Below are positions 23,084-34,160 of a DNA stretch of 64,000 nt, in pieces (position 1 is the first letter of the stretch; each line of letters starts with the position of its first letter). The position numbers were made by a program, and so were the translations under genes. The stretch spans positions 211,701 through 275,700 of the forward strand of contig NZ_JAFCJX010000011.1 of assembly GCF_018130695.1 (NCBI RefSeq), given 5' to 3'. Source of the DNA: Bradyrhizobium jicamae (lineage in GTDB: Bacteria; Pseudomonadota; Alphaproteobacteria; Rhizobiales; Xanthobacteraceae). The notes under the pieces were generated by a model. That model did not search any database. It saw only the letters and a program-made list of their open reading frames with translations, and was not told where the DNA came from.

Positions 23084-24280
23084 TCACCGCCCCTGCAGCC
23101 CCGCCTCCAGCCGCGCCAGCTCGGCCGCCAGATCGCGCTCGACGTCGGCCACCGCCATCTCGATCACCCGATAATCCCGCTCCTCCAGCCAGGCCCGCCG
23201 GCCGGCCCGGTCCCGGGCAATGGCCTCGGTTTCCCCGGCATTGACCAGTTCGATCGCCATCCGATGGGTGAAGGAGACGAAGTCCGGGATATGGCGGCCG
23301 ACCGGGGTCTGGCGCTTGAACCCTCCTGCGAAGCGGCGGTCCTTGGTCAGGGCCTGCCAGAGCAGCCGCTCGGCGTCGGTCGGGTTGCGGCGGAGCAGCC
23401 GGGCGAGGCCGCGGACCGTGCTCGAATTGTCGGCGGTGGCGCCGCCCTGGCCCTGCTCGGCGAGCAGCGCCCGCAGCCTTGTCGCTTGGGCGCCGTCGAG
23501 CACGCCGCCCTTGGCCGGGCCCTTCCGCCCCTCGGCGATCGCCATCACCACCCCGTGCAGGGTGTGCATGTCCTGCTTGGTCGGGTCCATCCGGGTGAAG
23601 ATGTTGCGCAAATTGACCAGCATGGTGTCGCGCTTCTCCGGCGGGCGCAGGAACTCGACCCGGTCGAGCTCGGCGACGAGGTTGTCGAAGAAGGCCTGCA
23701 TCTGGTGCTGGGACGCCGGCTCGCTCCGCTCGGGCATCGCGAACGGCAGCGCCCCCCTGGTCGAGAGCTTGAACCACTCGTACCCCATCAGCAGCACGGC
23801 CTGCGCCAGGTTGAGCGAGGCGAAGCCCGGGTTGACCGGAAAGGTGATGATGCGGTTGGCGAGCGCGACCTCGTCATTGGTCAGGCCCGAGCGTTCCCGC
23901 CCGAACAGGATCCCGGCCCCACCGCCGGCGCCAACATGGGCGACGATCTCGCCGGCCGCGGCCTCCGGTCCGACCACCGGCTTGGCCTGGTCGTGAGCGC
24001 GGGCGGTGGTGGCGAACACCAGGGTCAGATCGGCGATCGCCTGCTCGACGGTGTCGAACAGCTCAACCTTGTCGAGGATGTGGTCGGCACCGGCGGCGGC
24101 GCGCTGCGCGGCAATGTTCGGCCAGCCGTCGCGCGGCTTAACCAGACGCAAACGGGTCAGCGCGAAGTTGCCCATCGCGCGCGCGGTCATGCCGATGTTC
24201 TCGCCGAGCTGCGGCTCGACCAGGATGACGACGGGACCGGCAAGGTCATGCCCTGCCTTGGTCTTGTCGGTGCCGGACAT
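23084..24280 (-). CDS. trmJ: TrmJ-type tRNA 2'-O-methyltransferase fused to a DUF559 nuclease-like domain
   Basis: A 398-residue protein. Residues ~15-175 are a SPOUT methyltransferase: VVILVEPQLGENIGMTARAMGNFAL, ILFGRERSGLTNDEV and ITFPVNPGFASLNLAQAV (the knot). They fit TrmJ, which methylates ribose 32 of tRNA with SAM. Residues ~286-398 form a second domain matching DUF559 (Vsr/restriction-like fold): LARLLRRNPTDAERLLWQAL, FKRQTPVGRHIPDFVSF, RRAWLEERDYRVIEM. The family ELDGGQH motif reads ELVNAGE here (E344, V346), so the metal-binding Asp is lost and D333 is kept. The nuclease is probably inactive, perhaps an RNA-binding tail. Downstream lies a repeat; upstream is a GANTC-rich inverted repeat. 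Confidence 0.88.
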   Translation of the reverse strand: MSGTDKTKAGHDLAGPVVILVEPQLGENIGMTARAMGNFALTRLRLVKPRDGWPNIAAQRAAAGADHILDKVELFDTVEQAIADLTLVFATTARAHDQAKPVVGPEAAAGEIVAHVGAGGGAGILFGRERSGLTNDEVALANRIITFPVNPGFASLNLAQAVLLMGYEWFKLSTRGALPFAMPERSEPASQHQMQAFFDNLVAELDRVEFLRPPEKRDTMLVNLRNIFTRMDPTKQDMHTLHGVVMAIAEGRKGPAKGGVLDGAQATRLRALLAEQGQGGATADNSSTVRGLARLLRRNPTDAERLLWQALTKDRRFAGGFKRQTPVGRHIPDFVSFTHRMAIELVNAGETEAIARDRAGRRAWLEERDYRVIEMAVADVERDLAAELARLEAGLQGR

Positions 24281-24329
24281 CTCACTTCACTTTCTGATTC
24301 AACGTCTTCCGCTTCTGCTTCCGGAGAGT

Positions 24330-24359
24330 TTGAATCAACCTCTGAAGGTGTTGATTCAA
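24330..24359. promoter_or_regulatory. Inverted repeat with GANTC sites upstream of trmJ
   Basis: TTGAATCAAC (24330-24339) and its exact reverse complement GTTGATTCAA (24350-24359) flank a 10-nt spacer. A third half-match, TGATTCAA, lies at 24295-24302. Each contains a GANTC, the CcrM methylation site of alphaproteobacteria. The region separates divergent trmJ and hydrolase genes, so regulation of either is possible. Confidence 0.55.
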
Positions 24360-24577
24360 GTTCTCATTTGCGCCGCCAGGCGGCCTTCCGCGCAGACCGG
24401 TTTCTCAAGGGAAATAACAGGGTTAGCGGCGCTTGCGAATCCTCAATCGGAATCTCAACTGGGGACGATGTTACCGCCCCGCTTGCGCGCGCTTGGCCTT
24501 CGGATAAGGCTATCAACCACAACCAAAGCGAAGCTGTAAAGCCGCCGCTCAGACGGCACAATAACGGGGGGACGGCG

Positions 24578-26305
24578 ATGCGCGGGCGATGGACACTGGC
24601 AATCCTGGGCGTGGTCCTGATCGTGGCGGGCGGGCTCCTTGCTCATCTCACCCAAACCGCCGGTGGCATCCGGATCGAGGACGTCAGGTTCAAGGGCGCC
24701 AAGGGCAACACCATGAGTGCCCTGCTCTACGTCCCCGCCAATGCCACAAAGCAGACCCCGGCGCCGGGCATCCTCGCCGTCCACGGCTACATCAACTCGC
24801 GCGAAACCCAGGACGGGTTCGCGATCGAGTTCGCCCGCCGCGGCTATGTCGTGCTGGCGCTGGACCAGACCGGCCATGGCTATAGCGACCCGCCATCCTT
24901 CGCCAACGGGTTCGGCGGGCCTGATGGCCTCGCCTATCTCCGCAGCCTCGACATGGTCGACAAGGCCAATATCGGCCTCGAGGGTCACTCGATGGGCGGC
25001 TGGACCGTGCTCGCGGCAGCCGCCGCGATGCCCAATGACTACAAGTCGATGGTGCTGGAGGGCTCCTCGACCGGCAAGCCGTTCGCGGCCGACGGCACCC
25101 CAACCTGGCCGCGCAACACCGCTCTGGTGTTCGCCCAGTACGAGGAATTCTCGAGCCTGATGTGGGGCGAGGAGCTCGCCCGCGACGTCACCAAGAGTCC
25201 CAAGCTCTGGGCGATGTTCGGCACCCAAGGCGCAGTCGAGCCGGGCAAGGTCTATGGCGACCCGGCAGCCGGCACCGCCCGGGTGCTGTACACGCCCGCC
25301 ATCACCCACCCGGCCGAGCACATCTCGCATGAGGCGATCGGCTACAGCCTCGACTGGTTCGCAAAAACCCTGCAGGGCGGCACCCCGCACCCGGCCGACG
25401 ACCAGATCTGGTTCCGGAAAGAACTGGGCACCCTGATCGCACTGCTCGGTTTCGTGGCACTGCTGATCGGCACCTTCGACGGCCTACTCGAGGCGCAGAT
25501 GTTCTCCCGCCTCCGCCTGCCCGCGGTGCCCGACGGCACCATGCCGCCACACGAGGCCGCGACCGGCCGGCGCTGGACCACGGCGTTCATCCTGTCCGCC
25601 TTCCTGCCGGCGCTGACCTACTACCCGGCCTTCGCGGCGGGCGGCACCTTCGTAACGCCAATGGCGTTCCTGCCACAGGGCATCACCAACCAGATCCTGG
25701 TCTGGGCCATCGTCAACGGCCTGATCACGCTGGCGCTGATGCGCTTTGCTCCGAAGCGGACGGGCCGGAGCGGACTGCTCGGACAGTCGCTGGTGATCGC
25801 GGTCGCCTCGGTGGCGGTCGGCTATGCGGCGCTGTGGCTCGCCGACCTCGCCTTCAAGATCGACTTCCGATTCTGGATCATCGCGCTCAAGTTGATGAGC
25901 GTGAAGCAATTCATGATCTTCCTGATCTATTTGATTCCATTCACGGCGTTTTTCGTCGTGGCGCTGCACGTGCTGCATCGGAATTTCTCGACCATGGAGG
26001 CGCCGCGGCTGGCGCTTTACCTGACCAACATCCTGGCGCTGACGTCAGGTTTCATCGTGCTGCTGGTCCTGCAATACGGCACGCTGTGGCTGACCGGAAA
26101 ACTGTTCAACCCGATCCCCGATCCCGGCTTCGTGCCGCTCTCGACCATCGTCGCGATCCAGTTCGTGCCGCTGCTCGCGATCGTCGCCGTGATCGCGACC
26201 TTCACCTGGCGGCGGACCGGATCGAGCCTGCCGGGGGCGCTGATCTCGGGCCTGTTCGTGACCTGGTACATCGTGGCGGGGACGGCGACGCAGGCTGCTT
26301 TTTAG
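24578..26305 (+). CDS. Alpha/beta hydrolase with a polytopic membrane tail
   Basis: A 575-residue protein. A membrane anchor spans residues ~6-25. The alpha/beta hydrolase domain (~35-270) has the oxyanion HGYINSR region, LALDQTGHGYSD and the nucleophile elbow GHSMGG, with a late HPAEHIS histidine. From ~285 to the end there are about eight hydrophobic helices (for example LIALLGFVALLIGTFDGLL). The anchored catalytic domain plus transporter-like tail is unusual; the substrate may be a lipid or peptide. The ATG at 24578 follows GGGGGGAC. An upstream in-frame extension to 22748 is not coding. Confidence 0.85.
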   Translation: MRGRWTLAILGVVLIVAGGLLAHLTQTAGGIRIEDVRFKGAKGNTMSALLYVPANATKQTPAPGILAVHGYINSRETQDGFAIEFARRGYVVLALDQTGHGYSDPPSFANGFGGPDGLAYLRSLDMVDKANIGLEGHSMGGWTVLAAAAAMPNDYKSMVLEGSSTGKPFAADGTPTWPRNTALVFAQYEEFSSLMWGEELARDVTKSPKLWAMFGTQGAVEPGKVYGDPAAGTARVLYTPAITHPAEHISHEAIGYSLDWFAKTLQGGTPHPADDQIWFRKELGTLIALLGFVALLIGTFDGLLEAQMFSRLRLPAVPDGTMPPHEAATGRRWTTAFILSAFLPALTYYPAFAAGGTFVTPMAFLPQGITNQILVWAIVNGLITLALMRFAPKRTGRSGLLGQSLVIAVASVAVGYAALWLADLAFKIDFRFWIIALKLMSVKQFMIFLIYLIPFTAFFVVALHVLHRNFSTMEAPRLALYLTNILALTSGFIVLLVLQYGTLWLTGKLFNPIPDPGFVPLSTIVAIQFVPLLAIVAVIATFTWRRTGSSLPGALISGLFVTWYIVAGTATQAAF

Positions 26306-26431
26306 GACTAAAAGATGGGCTGAAAGTGCATAACCGCTCCGCTTCCGCCTGCCTCCGGGCGGTGCTATAGCGCGGGGATAATTCACCCCCCGCCGTCAAA
26401 AGCGCGCTGTTCCCAAGAGGGCCCCTCCGTC

Positions 26432-27646
26432 ATGGCAAAAATCAAGGTATCCAATCCCGTCGTCGAGCTCGATGGCGACGAGATGACCCGGATCATCTGG
26501 CAGTACATCAAGGACAAGCTGATCACCCCGTTCCTGGATGTCGACCTGCTCTATTTCGACCTGGGCATGGAATACCGCGACAAGACCAATGACCAGGTGA
26601 CCATCGACGCTGCGGAAGCGATCAAGAAGGTCGGCGTCGGCGTCAAATGCGCCACCATCACCCCGGACGAGGCCCGGGTGGAGGAGTTCAAGCTCAAGCA
26701 GATGTGGAAGTCGCCGAACGGCACCATCCGCAACATCCTGGGCGGCTGCATCTTCCGCGAGCCGATCATCTGCAAGAACGTGCCGCGCCTGGTGCCCGGC
26801 TGGAGCAAGCCGATCATCATCGGCCGCCACGCCTATGGCGACCAGTACCGCGCCACCGACATCAAGTTCCCCGGCAAGGGCACCCTGTCGATGAAGTTCG
26901 TCGGCGAGGACGGCACCGTGATCGAGAAGGAAGTGTTCAAGGCGCCCGGCGCCGGCGTCGCGATGGAGATGTACAATCTCGACGACTCCATCATCGATTT
27001 CGCCCGCGCCTCCTTCAACTACGGCCTGATGCGGAACTACCCGGTCTATCTCTCGACCAAGAACACCATCCTCAAGGTCTATGACGGCCGCTTCAAGGAC
27101 ATATTCCAGGACGTCTACGACCGCGAGTTCAAGAAGGAATTCGAGGCCAAGCGGCTGACCTACGAACACCGCCTGATCGACGACATGGTCGCCTCGGCGC
27201 TGAAGTGGTCCGGCGGTTACGTCTGGGCCTGCAAGAACTATGACGGCGACGTGCAGTCCGACACCGTTGCTCAAGGTTATGGCTCGCTCGGCCTGATGAC
27301 CTCGGTGCTGCTGACCCCGGACGGCCAGACCGTCGAGGCCGAAGCCGCCCACGGCACTGTGACCCGCCACTACCGCGAGCACCAGAAGGGCAAGGAGACC
27401 TCGACCAACTCGATCGCGTCGATCTTCGCCTGGACCCGTGGCCTCGCCCACCGCGCCAAGCTCGACAACAATCCGGAGCTGGCCAAGTTCGCGTCGACGC
27501 TGGAGAAGGTCTGCGTCGACACCGTCGAGCAAGGCTACATGACCAAGGACCTCGCGCTGCTGGTCGGCGCCGACCAGCGCTGGCTGTCGACCACCGGGTT
27601 CCTGGACAAGGTTGCTGACAATCTCGTGAAGGCGATGGCGGCTTAA
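26432..27646 (+). CDS. icd: NADP-dependent isocitrate dehydrogenase
   Basis: A 404-residue cytosolic TCA-cycle enzyme of the eukaryote-like homodimeric type: isocitrate + NADP+ gives 2-oxoglutarate + CO2 + NADPH. Landmarks are VVELDGDEMTRIIWQYIKD (start), SPNGTIRNILGG with the substrate Ser/Asn, and the metal site DDMVASALKWSGGYVWACKNYDGDVQSD. NADP-binding is in HGTVTRHY. Length and motifs are normal. The perfect hairpin at 27692-27717 lies 45 bp past the stop. Confidence 0.97.
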   Translation: MAKIKVSNPVVELDGDEMTRIIWQYIKDKLITPFLDVDLLYFDLGMEYRDKTNDQVTIDAAEAIKKVGVGVKCATITPDEARVEEFKLKQMWKSPNGTIRNILGGCIFREPIICKNVPRLVPGWSKPIIIGRHAYGDQYRATDIKFPGKGTLSMKFVGEDGTVIEKEVFKAPGAGVAMEMYNLDDSIIDFARASFNYGLMRNYPVYLSTKNTILKVYDGRFKDIFQDVYDREFKKEFEAKRLTYEHRLIDDMVASALKWSGGYVWACKNYDGDVQSDTVAQGYGSLGLMTSVLLTPDGQTVEAEAAHGTVTRHYREHQKGKETSTNSIASIFAWTRGLAHRAKLDNNPELAKFASTLEKVCVDTVEQGYMTKDLALLVGADQRWLSTTGFLDKVADNLVKAMAA

Positions 27647-27691
27647 CGGCTGCCCCTGAATGATTTCGCCTGATCGGGGTTAGACATCATT

Positions 27692-27717
27692 ATGGGCCGC
27701 GCCCACGCGCGGCCCAT
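27692..27717 (+). terminator. Intrinsic terminator-like hairpin after icd
   Basis: ATGGGCCGCG (27692-27701), loop CCCACG, then CGCGGCCCAT (27708-27717), a perfect 10-bp GC-rich stem followed by TCATTTTG. It separates icd from the DUF3455 gene. Confidence 0.7.
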
Positions 27718-27748
27718 TCATTTTGATACGATCGCGCGGAGCCCGCTC

Positions 27749-28255
27749 ATGCCCATCAAGAAGTTCACCGTCCCCTGCCTGCTGCTCACGGCCGTGATCA
27801 GCCCGGCCGCAGTCGCGCAGTCGGCACTGCCCGACGCCATCGCCGCGCGCGGCGAGACCGCAATCCTCACAGTCCACGCGGAGGGCGCGCAGGTCTACGA
27901 ATGCAAGGCCGTCGCCGACGGCAAGCTCGCCTGGGCCTTCCGCGAGCCGGTCGCCACGCTGATGTCGGAAGGCAAGACCGTCGGCCGGCATTATGCCGGC
28001 CCGAATTGGGACCATGTCGACGGCAGCGGCGTGCTCGCCCGCGCCGCCGGCAACGCGCCGGGCGCCACGGCTGCCGACATTCCCTGGCTGAAGCTCGAGG
28101 TGATCTCGCAGCGCGGCTCGGGCACGCTGACCGGCGTCACCACCGTGCAGCGGATCAATACGGTCGGCGGCAAGCTCGACGGTGCCTGTGAAAAAGCCGG
28201 CGCGACGAAGAGCGCACCCTACTCGGCCGACTACGTGTTCCTGAAGAAGGGCTAG
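27749..28255 (+). CDS. DUF3455 exported protein
   Basis: A 168-residue protein with a Sec signal (KKFTVPCLLLTAVISPAAVAQSA). The DUF3455 pattern follows: GETAILTVHAEGAQVYECKAVADGKLAWAFREPVATL, VGRHYAGPNWDHVDGSGVLAR and a Cys near the C-terminus (DGACEKAG). The function of the family is unknown; it is secreted or periplasmic. The start at 27749 gives a proper signal peptide; the frame upstream crosses the icd terminator. It is convergent with the channel gene. Confidence 0.85.
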   Translation: MPIKKFTVPCLLLTAVISPAAVAQSALPDAIAARGETAILTVHAEGAQVYECKAVADGKLAWAFREPVATLMSEGKTVGRHYAGPNWDHVDGSGVLARAAGNAPGATAADIPWLKLEVISQRGSGTLTGVTTVQRINTVGGKLDGACEKAGATKSAPYSADYVFLKKG

Positions 28256-28264
28256 CTGGGGCTG

Positions 28265-29509
28265 CTAGTCCCGATGCCCGCCGTCCCCATCGGCCGGCTC
28301 GGCCTGGGCGATCTCGGCCTCGGCAACATCGCCGCCGGCACTGTCGGCCATCCGCGCCTCGGCGGTCTCCTTCACATGCGAGGCCAGCGCCGGCAGCCGC
28401 TCGATCAGCGCATGAAAGTCCTGCGCGTCGAGCGCGAGCAGTTTGGTCTTGCGGGTCGCCGTGACCGTCCCGGACCGCTTGGTCCGCCGGAGCAGCGCGA
28501 TCTCACCGAAGAAGGTGCCGTCCGACATCCGCACCCGCTGGCTCGGCAGTTCGATCTCGACCTCGCCGGCGGTGATGAAATACATCGACGTGGCCGCATC
28601 GCCTCGCCGCACCAGCACCTCGCCCGCCTCGATGGTGCGCGAGCGCAGCAGCCGCATGATGTCTGATATCTCGGCCGCACCGAGATGCGAGAACAGCGGC
28701 ACCCGGGCCAGCATGCCCCAGGTGACGACGAAGTCGCGCCGCCGCACCTCATCGGCAAAGGCGGTCGAGACGATCGCAACCGGCAGCGCGATCATCGCGA
28801 AGCCGACCACGATGGCGACCACCGAGACCATCTTGCCGAGCGGCGTCGCCGGCACCACGTCGCCATAGCCGACGGTGCCGAGCGTCACGATCGCCCACCA
28901 CATCGCCTGCGGCATGGTGCCGAACTTGTCGGGCTGCACATTGTGCTCGATGGCGAAGAGCAAGGAAGCGAACAGCAGCACGGCGCCGGTCAGGATCACG
29001 ATGCAGCCGAACAACGTGCGCCGCTCGGCATGCAGCGCGGCCAAGAGCGAGCGCATCGCCGGCGAATAGCGCACCAGCTTGAGGAACGGCAGCAGGCCGA
29101 ACAGCACCAGCCAATGCCGGTCGCCGAGCGCAAGCGCGATGCCCGACGGCAGGAAGGCCAGCAGATCGATGATGCCGAGGCTGGAGAAGGCATATTCGAG
29201 CCGGGCCCTCGTCGGCGTCATGTCGCGCAGGGAATGGCCGACGATGCTCCAGAGCCGGGCGGCGTATTCCAGCGCAAACGCCGCGACGGCCGCGACCTCG
29301 ATGGTCGTGAACAGCCAATAGAACTGCGCGTCGTATTCCGGCACCGAGGCCAGGATCGCCGCCAGCACGTCGAGGACGATGATGGCGATGATCAGCCGGA
29401 CGAAGCGCGAGCCGACCGAGTAGGGCAAATGGTCGTGCTCGAGCAGTTCGTAGAGACGGTCCCGCAAATCCGGATCGCTGATCGCGCGCTTGCCCGGAAC
29501 CGTCGCCAC
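28265..29509 (-). CDS. Voltage-gated-type K+ channel with C-terminal cyclic-nucleotide-binding domain
   Basis: A 414-residue, six-helix channel like MloK1 of Mesorhizobium. S1-S4 occupy residues ~38-165, with a weakly charged S4 (FLKLVRYSPAMRSLL). The pore has the selectivity filter TLGTVGYGD. S6 is VVAIVVGFAMIALPVAIV. The cNMP domain (~265-385) has DAATSMYFITAGEVEIELPS and the phosphate-binding cassette FFGEIALLRRTKRSGTVTA. Cyclic-nucleotide gating of K+ flux is expected by homology. The start is GTG 29509 with GGAGG upstream, 12 bp behind the alaS stop, so it may be co-transcribed with alaS. Confidence 0.92.
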   Translation of the reverse strand: MATVPGKRAISDPDLRDRLYELLEHDHLPYSVGSRFVRLIIAIIVLDVLAAILASVPEYDAQFYWLFTTIEVAAVAAFALEYAARLWSIVGHSLRDMTPTRARLEYAFSSLGIIDLLAFLPSGIALALGDRHWLVLFGLLPFLKLVRYSPAMRSLLAALHAERRTLFGCIVILTGAVLLFASLLFAIEHNVQPDKFGTMPQAMWWAIVTLGTVGYGDVVPATPLGKMVSVVAIVVGFAMIALPVAIVSTAFADEVRRRDFVVTWGMLARVPLFSHLGAAEISDIMRLLRSRTIEAGEVLVRRGDAATSMYFITAGEVEIELPSQRVRMSDGTFFGEIALLRRTKRSGTVTATRKTKLLALDAQDFHALIERLPALASHVKETAEARMADSAGGDVAEAEIAQAEPADGDGGHRD

Positions 29510-29521
29510 GTGAGGCCTCCG

Positions 29522-32194
<2,673 letters not shown>

Positions 32195-32354
32195 GTTCAT
32201 CCAATCGGGCAAAGAGGCCGGATCAGGCGCAAACTGCATTCATTTCCGGCCGAACGCTTTTAGACATTGCGGGCCGCGGTGTCCAGAAACTGTGCAGGCG
32301 GATCATAGACTTGCCGCACCAGCGTAAGAGCCGTTGATAGCCCTTCAGGGTGCG

Positions 32355-32383
32355 TTGACAGCCCTGGTGGTGCCGTGTTTCTT
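32355..32383 (+). promoter_or_regulatory. Probable promoter for the gcv riboswitch transcript
   Basis: A perfect -35 TTGACA (32355-32360) is followed after 17 bp by TTTCTT (32378-32383), a weak -10. The predicted start falls just before the first riboswitch stem near 32395. Confidence 0.5.
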
Positions 32384-32394
32384 ACCTACCTATT

Positions 32395-32570
32395 GTTACG
32401 TCACGTCGGGAGAGACCGGCTTCATCGCCGGCGCCGAAGGAGCAACCGCCCCGGAAACTCTCAGGCAAAAGGACCGTGTGACGTCCGACATCTGGAAAGA
32501 GGCGCCGAGGGCTTTGGCCTGGACGCGTCCGCCGACGGGATAATACTCTCAGGCACAGCGACAGATGGGG
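32395..32570 (+). ncRNA. Tandem glycine riboswitch upstream of gcvT
   Basis: Aptamer 1 (~32399-32482) has CGGGAGAGACC, GCCGAAGGAGCAA and ACTCTCAGGCAAAAGGACC in order, closed by GTCACG/CGTGTGAC. Aptamer 2 (~32488-32570) has ATCTGGAAAGAGG, GCCGACGGGA and ACTCTCAGGCACAGCGACAGAT, closed by CATCTGG/CAGATGGGG. These are the glycine-aptamer consensus blocks in the known tandem order with a short linker. Glycine binding normally switches the glycine-cleavage operon on. A pyrimidine/G-rich segment (32581-32615) before the gcvT ATG could be the expression platform. Confidence 0.93.
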
Positions 32571-32627
32571 CTTTCTGCAGGTTTCCCAGGGGGAATGGTC
32601 CCCGGCGGGAACCGCGAGGGCCTACGA

Positions 32628-33773
32628 ATGCTTGCACCCGACAATTCCCCGCTGAAAAAGACCCCGCTGCACGCGCTGCACCTGGCGCGCGGCGCCAAGA
32701 TGGTGCCGTTCGCGGGCTATGACATGCCGGTGCAATATGTTGCCGGCGTGCTGAAGGAACATCTGCACACCCGCAGCCAGGCCGGGTTGTTTGACGTCTC
32801 CCATATGGGCCAGCTCACGCTTCGGGCGAAATCCGGCAAGGTTGCCGATGCCGCCCTCGCCCTGGAAAGGTTGGTGCCGCAAGACATCCTCAGCGTCGCG
32901 CCGGGCCGGCAGCGCTACGCGCAATTCACCAACAGCGACGGCGGTCTGCTCGACGACCTCATGGTCGCGAATTTCGGCGATCACCTGTTCGTGGTGGTCA
33001 ACGCCGCCTGCAAGGAAGACGACGAGGCGCATCTGCGCGCGAATCTCTCCGACACCTGCGAGATCGTCTCCCTCGCCGAGCGCGCGCTGATCGCGCTGCA
33101 GGGGCCAAAGGCCGAATCGGCACTGGCGAAATTTTGTGCAGATGTCGGTTCGATGAAATTCATGGATGCGGGACCGCGCCGCGTCGGTGACATCGACTGC
33201 TTCGTCTCGCGCTCCGGCTATACCGGCGAGGACGGCTTTGAGATCTCGGTGCCGTCGGACAAGGCCGAATCGCTGGTCACCGCCCTGCTCGACAATCCCG
33301 ACGTGCTGCCGATCGGGCTCGGCGCGCGCGACAGCCTGCGGCTCGAAGCCGGGCTCTGCCTCTACGGCCACGACATCGACACCACGACGACGCCGGTCGA
33401 AGGCGCGCTGGAGTGGTCGGTGCAGAAGGCGCGTCGCGGCGGCGGCGCCCGCGCCGGCGGTTTTCCGGGCGCGGACAATATCCTCGCGCAGTTCGCGCAT
33501 GGCGCGGCACGACGACGCGTTGGCCTTCGGCCCGAGGGCCGCGCGCCGGTGCGCGAGGGCGCACTGCTGTTTGCGGATGCGACCTCGGCCGATCCGGTCG
33601 GCAAGGTGACGTCAGGCGGTTTCGGCCCGAGCCTGAATGCGCCGGTGGCCATGGGTTATGTACCCACCTCGCTTTCGACCGTCGACACCACCGTGTTCGC
33701 CGAAGTGCGCGGCCAGCGGCTGCCGCTCAAGGTCGCCGCCACACCTTTCGTTCCCAATACCTACAAACGCTAA
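32628..33773 (+). CDS. gcvT: Glycine cleavage system T protein (aminomethyltransferase)
   Basis: A 381-residue folate-dependent enzyme that takes the aminomethyl group from lipoyl-GcvH, releasing ammonia and forming 5,10-methylene-THF. Landmarks are LHALHLARGAKMVPFAGYDMPVQY, GLFDVSHMGQ, the SRSGYTGEDGFEI loop and GLGARDSLRLEAGLCLYGHD. The ATG at 32628 (MLAPDNSP) lies ~58 bp past the second aptamer. It is followed by gcvH after 10 bp in a gcvT-H-P operon. Confidence 0.97.
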   Translation: MLAPDNSPLKKTPLHALHLARGAKMVPFAGYDMPVQYVAGVLKEHLHTRSQAGLFDVSHMGQLTLRAKSGKVADAALALERLVPQDILSVAPGRQRYAQFTNSDGGLLDDLMVANFGDHLFVVVNAACKEDDEAHLRANLSDTCEIVSLAERALIALQGPKAESALAKFCADVGSMKFMDAGPRRVGDIDCFVSRSGYTGEDGFEISVPSDKAESLVTALLDNPDVLPIGLGARDSLRLEAGLCLYGHDIDTTTTPVEGALEWSVQKARRGGGARAGGFPGADNILAQFAHGAARRRVGLRPEGRAPVREGALLFADATSADPVGKVTSGGFGPSLNAPVAMGYVPTSLSTVDTTVFAEVRGQRLPLKVAATPFVPNTYKR

Positions 33774-33783
33774 AGGAAGTTTC

Positions 33784-34149
33784 ATGACGACGCTCTACAC
33801 GTCCGACCACGAATGGCTCCAGATCGAGGGCGATGTCGCAACCATCGGCATCACGGACTACGCGCAGTCCCAGCTCGGCGACGTCGTGTTCGTCGAACTG
33901 CCGAAGCTCGGCCGCAGCCTGAAGAAGGCGGAAGCCGCAGCCGTCGTTGAATCCGTCAAGGCCGCCTCCGACGTCTACGCGCCGATCACGGGTGAAGTGG
34001 TCGAGATCAACGACGCGCTCGCCGCCGATCCCGCGCTGGTCAATTCCGACGCCGGCAGCAAGGCGTGGTTCTTCAAGATCAAGATGGCCGACAAGAGCGA
34101 GCTCGACGGATTGATGGACGAAGCCGCCTACGCCGCGCACACCGCCTAA
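33784..34149 (+). CDS. gcvH: Glycine cleavage system H protein
   Basis: A 121-residue lipoyl carrier. Residues from TLYTSDHEWLQIEGDVATIGITDYAQSQLGDVVFVELP are canonical, and the lipoylated Lys lies in VVESVKAASDVYAPITGEV. It shuttles the aminomethyl group between GcvP, GcvT and GcvL. AAAGGAAG precedes the ATG. Confidence 0.98.
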   Translation: MTTLYTSDHEWLQIEGDVATIGITDYAQSQLGDVVFVELPKLGRSLKKAEAAAVVESVKAASDVYAPITGEVVEINDALAADPALVNSDAGSKAWFFKIKMADKSELDGLMDEAAYAAHTA

Positions 34150-34160
34150 AGGATTTGCCC

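Noticed and set aside
22748..26305. One 1185-residue plus-strand open frame
   Set aside because: Only the part from 24578 has protein-like composition and the hydrolase motifs. Upstream it runs through repeats and antisense to trmJ.
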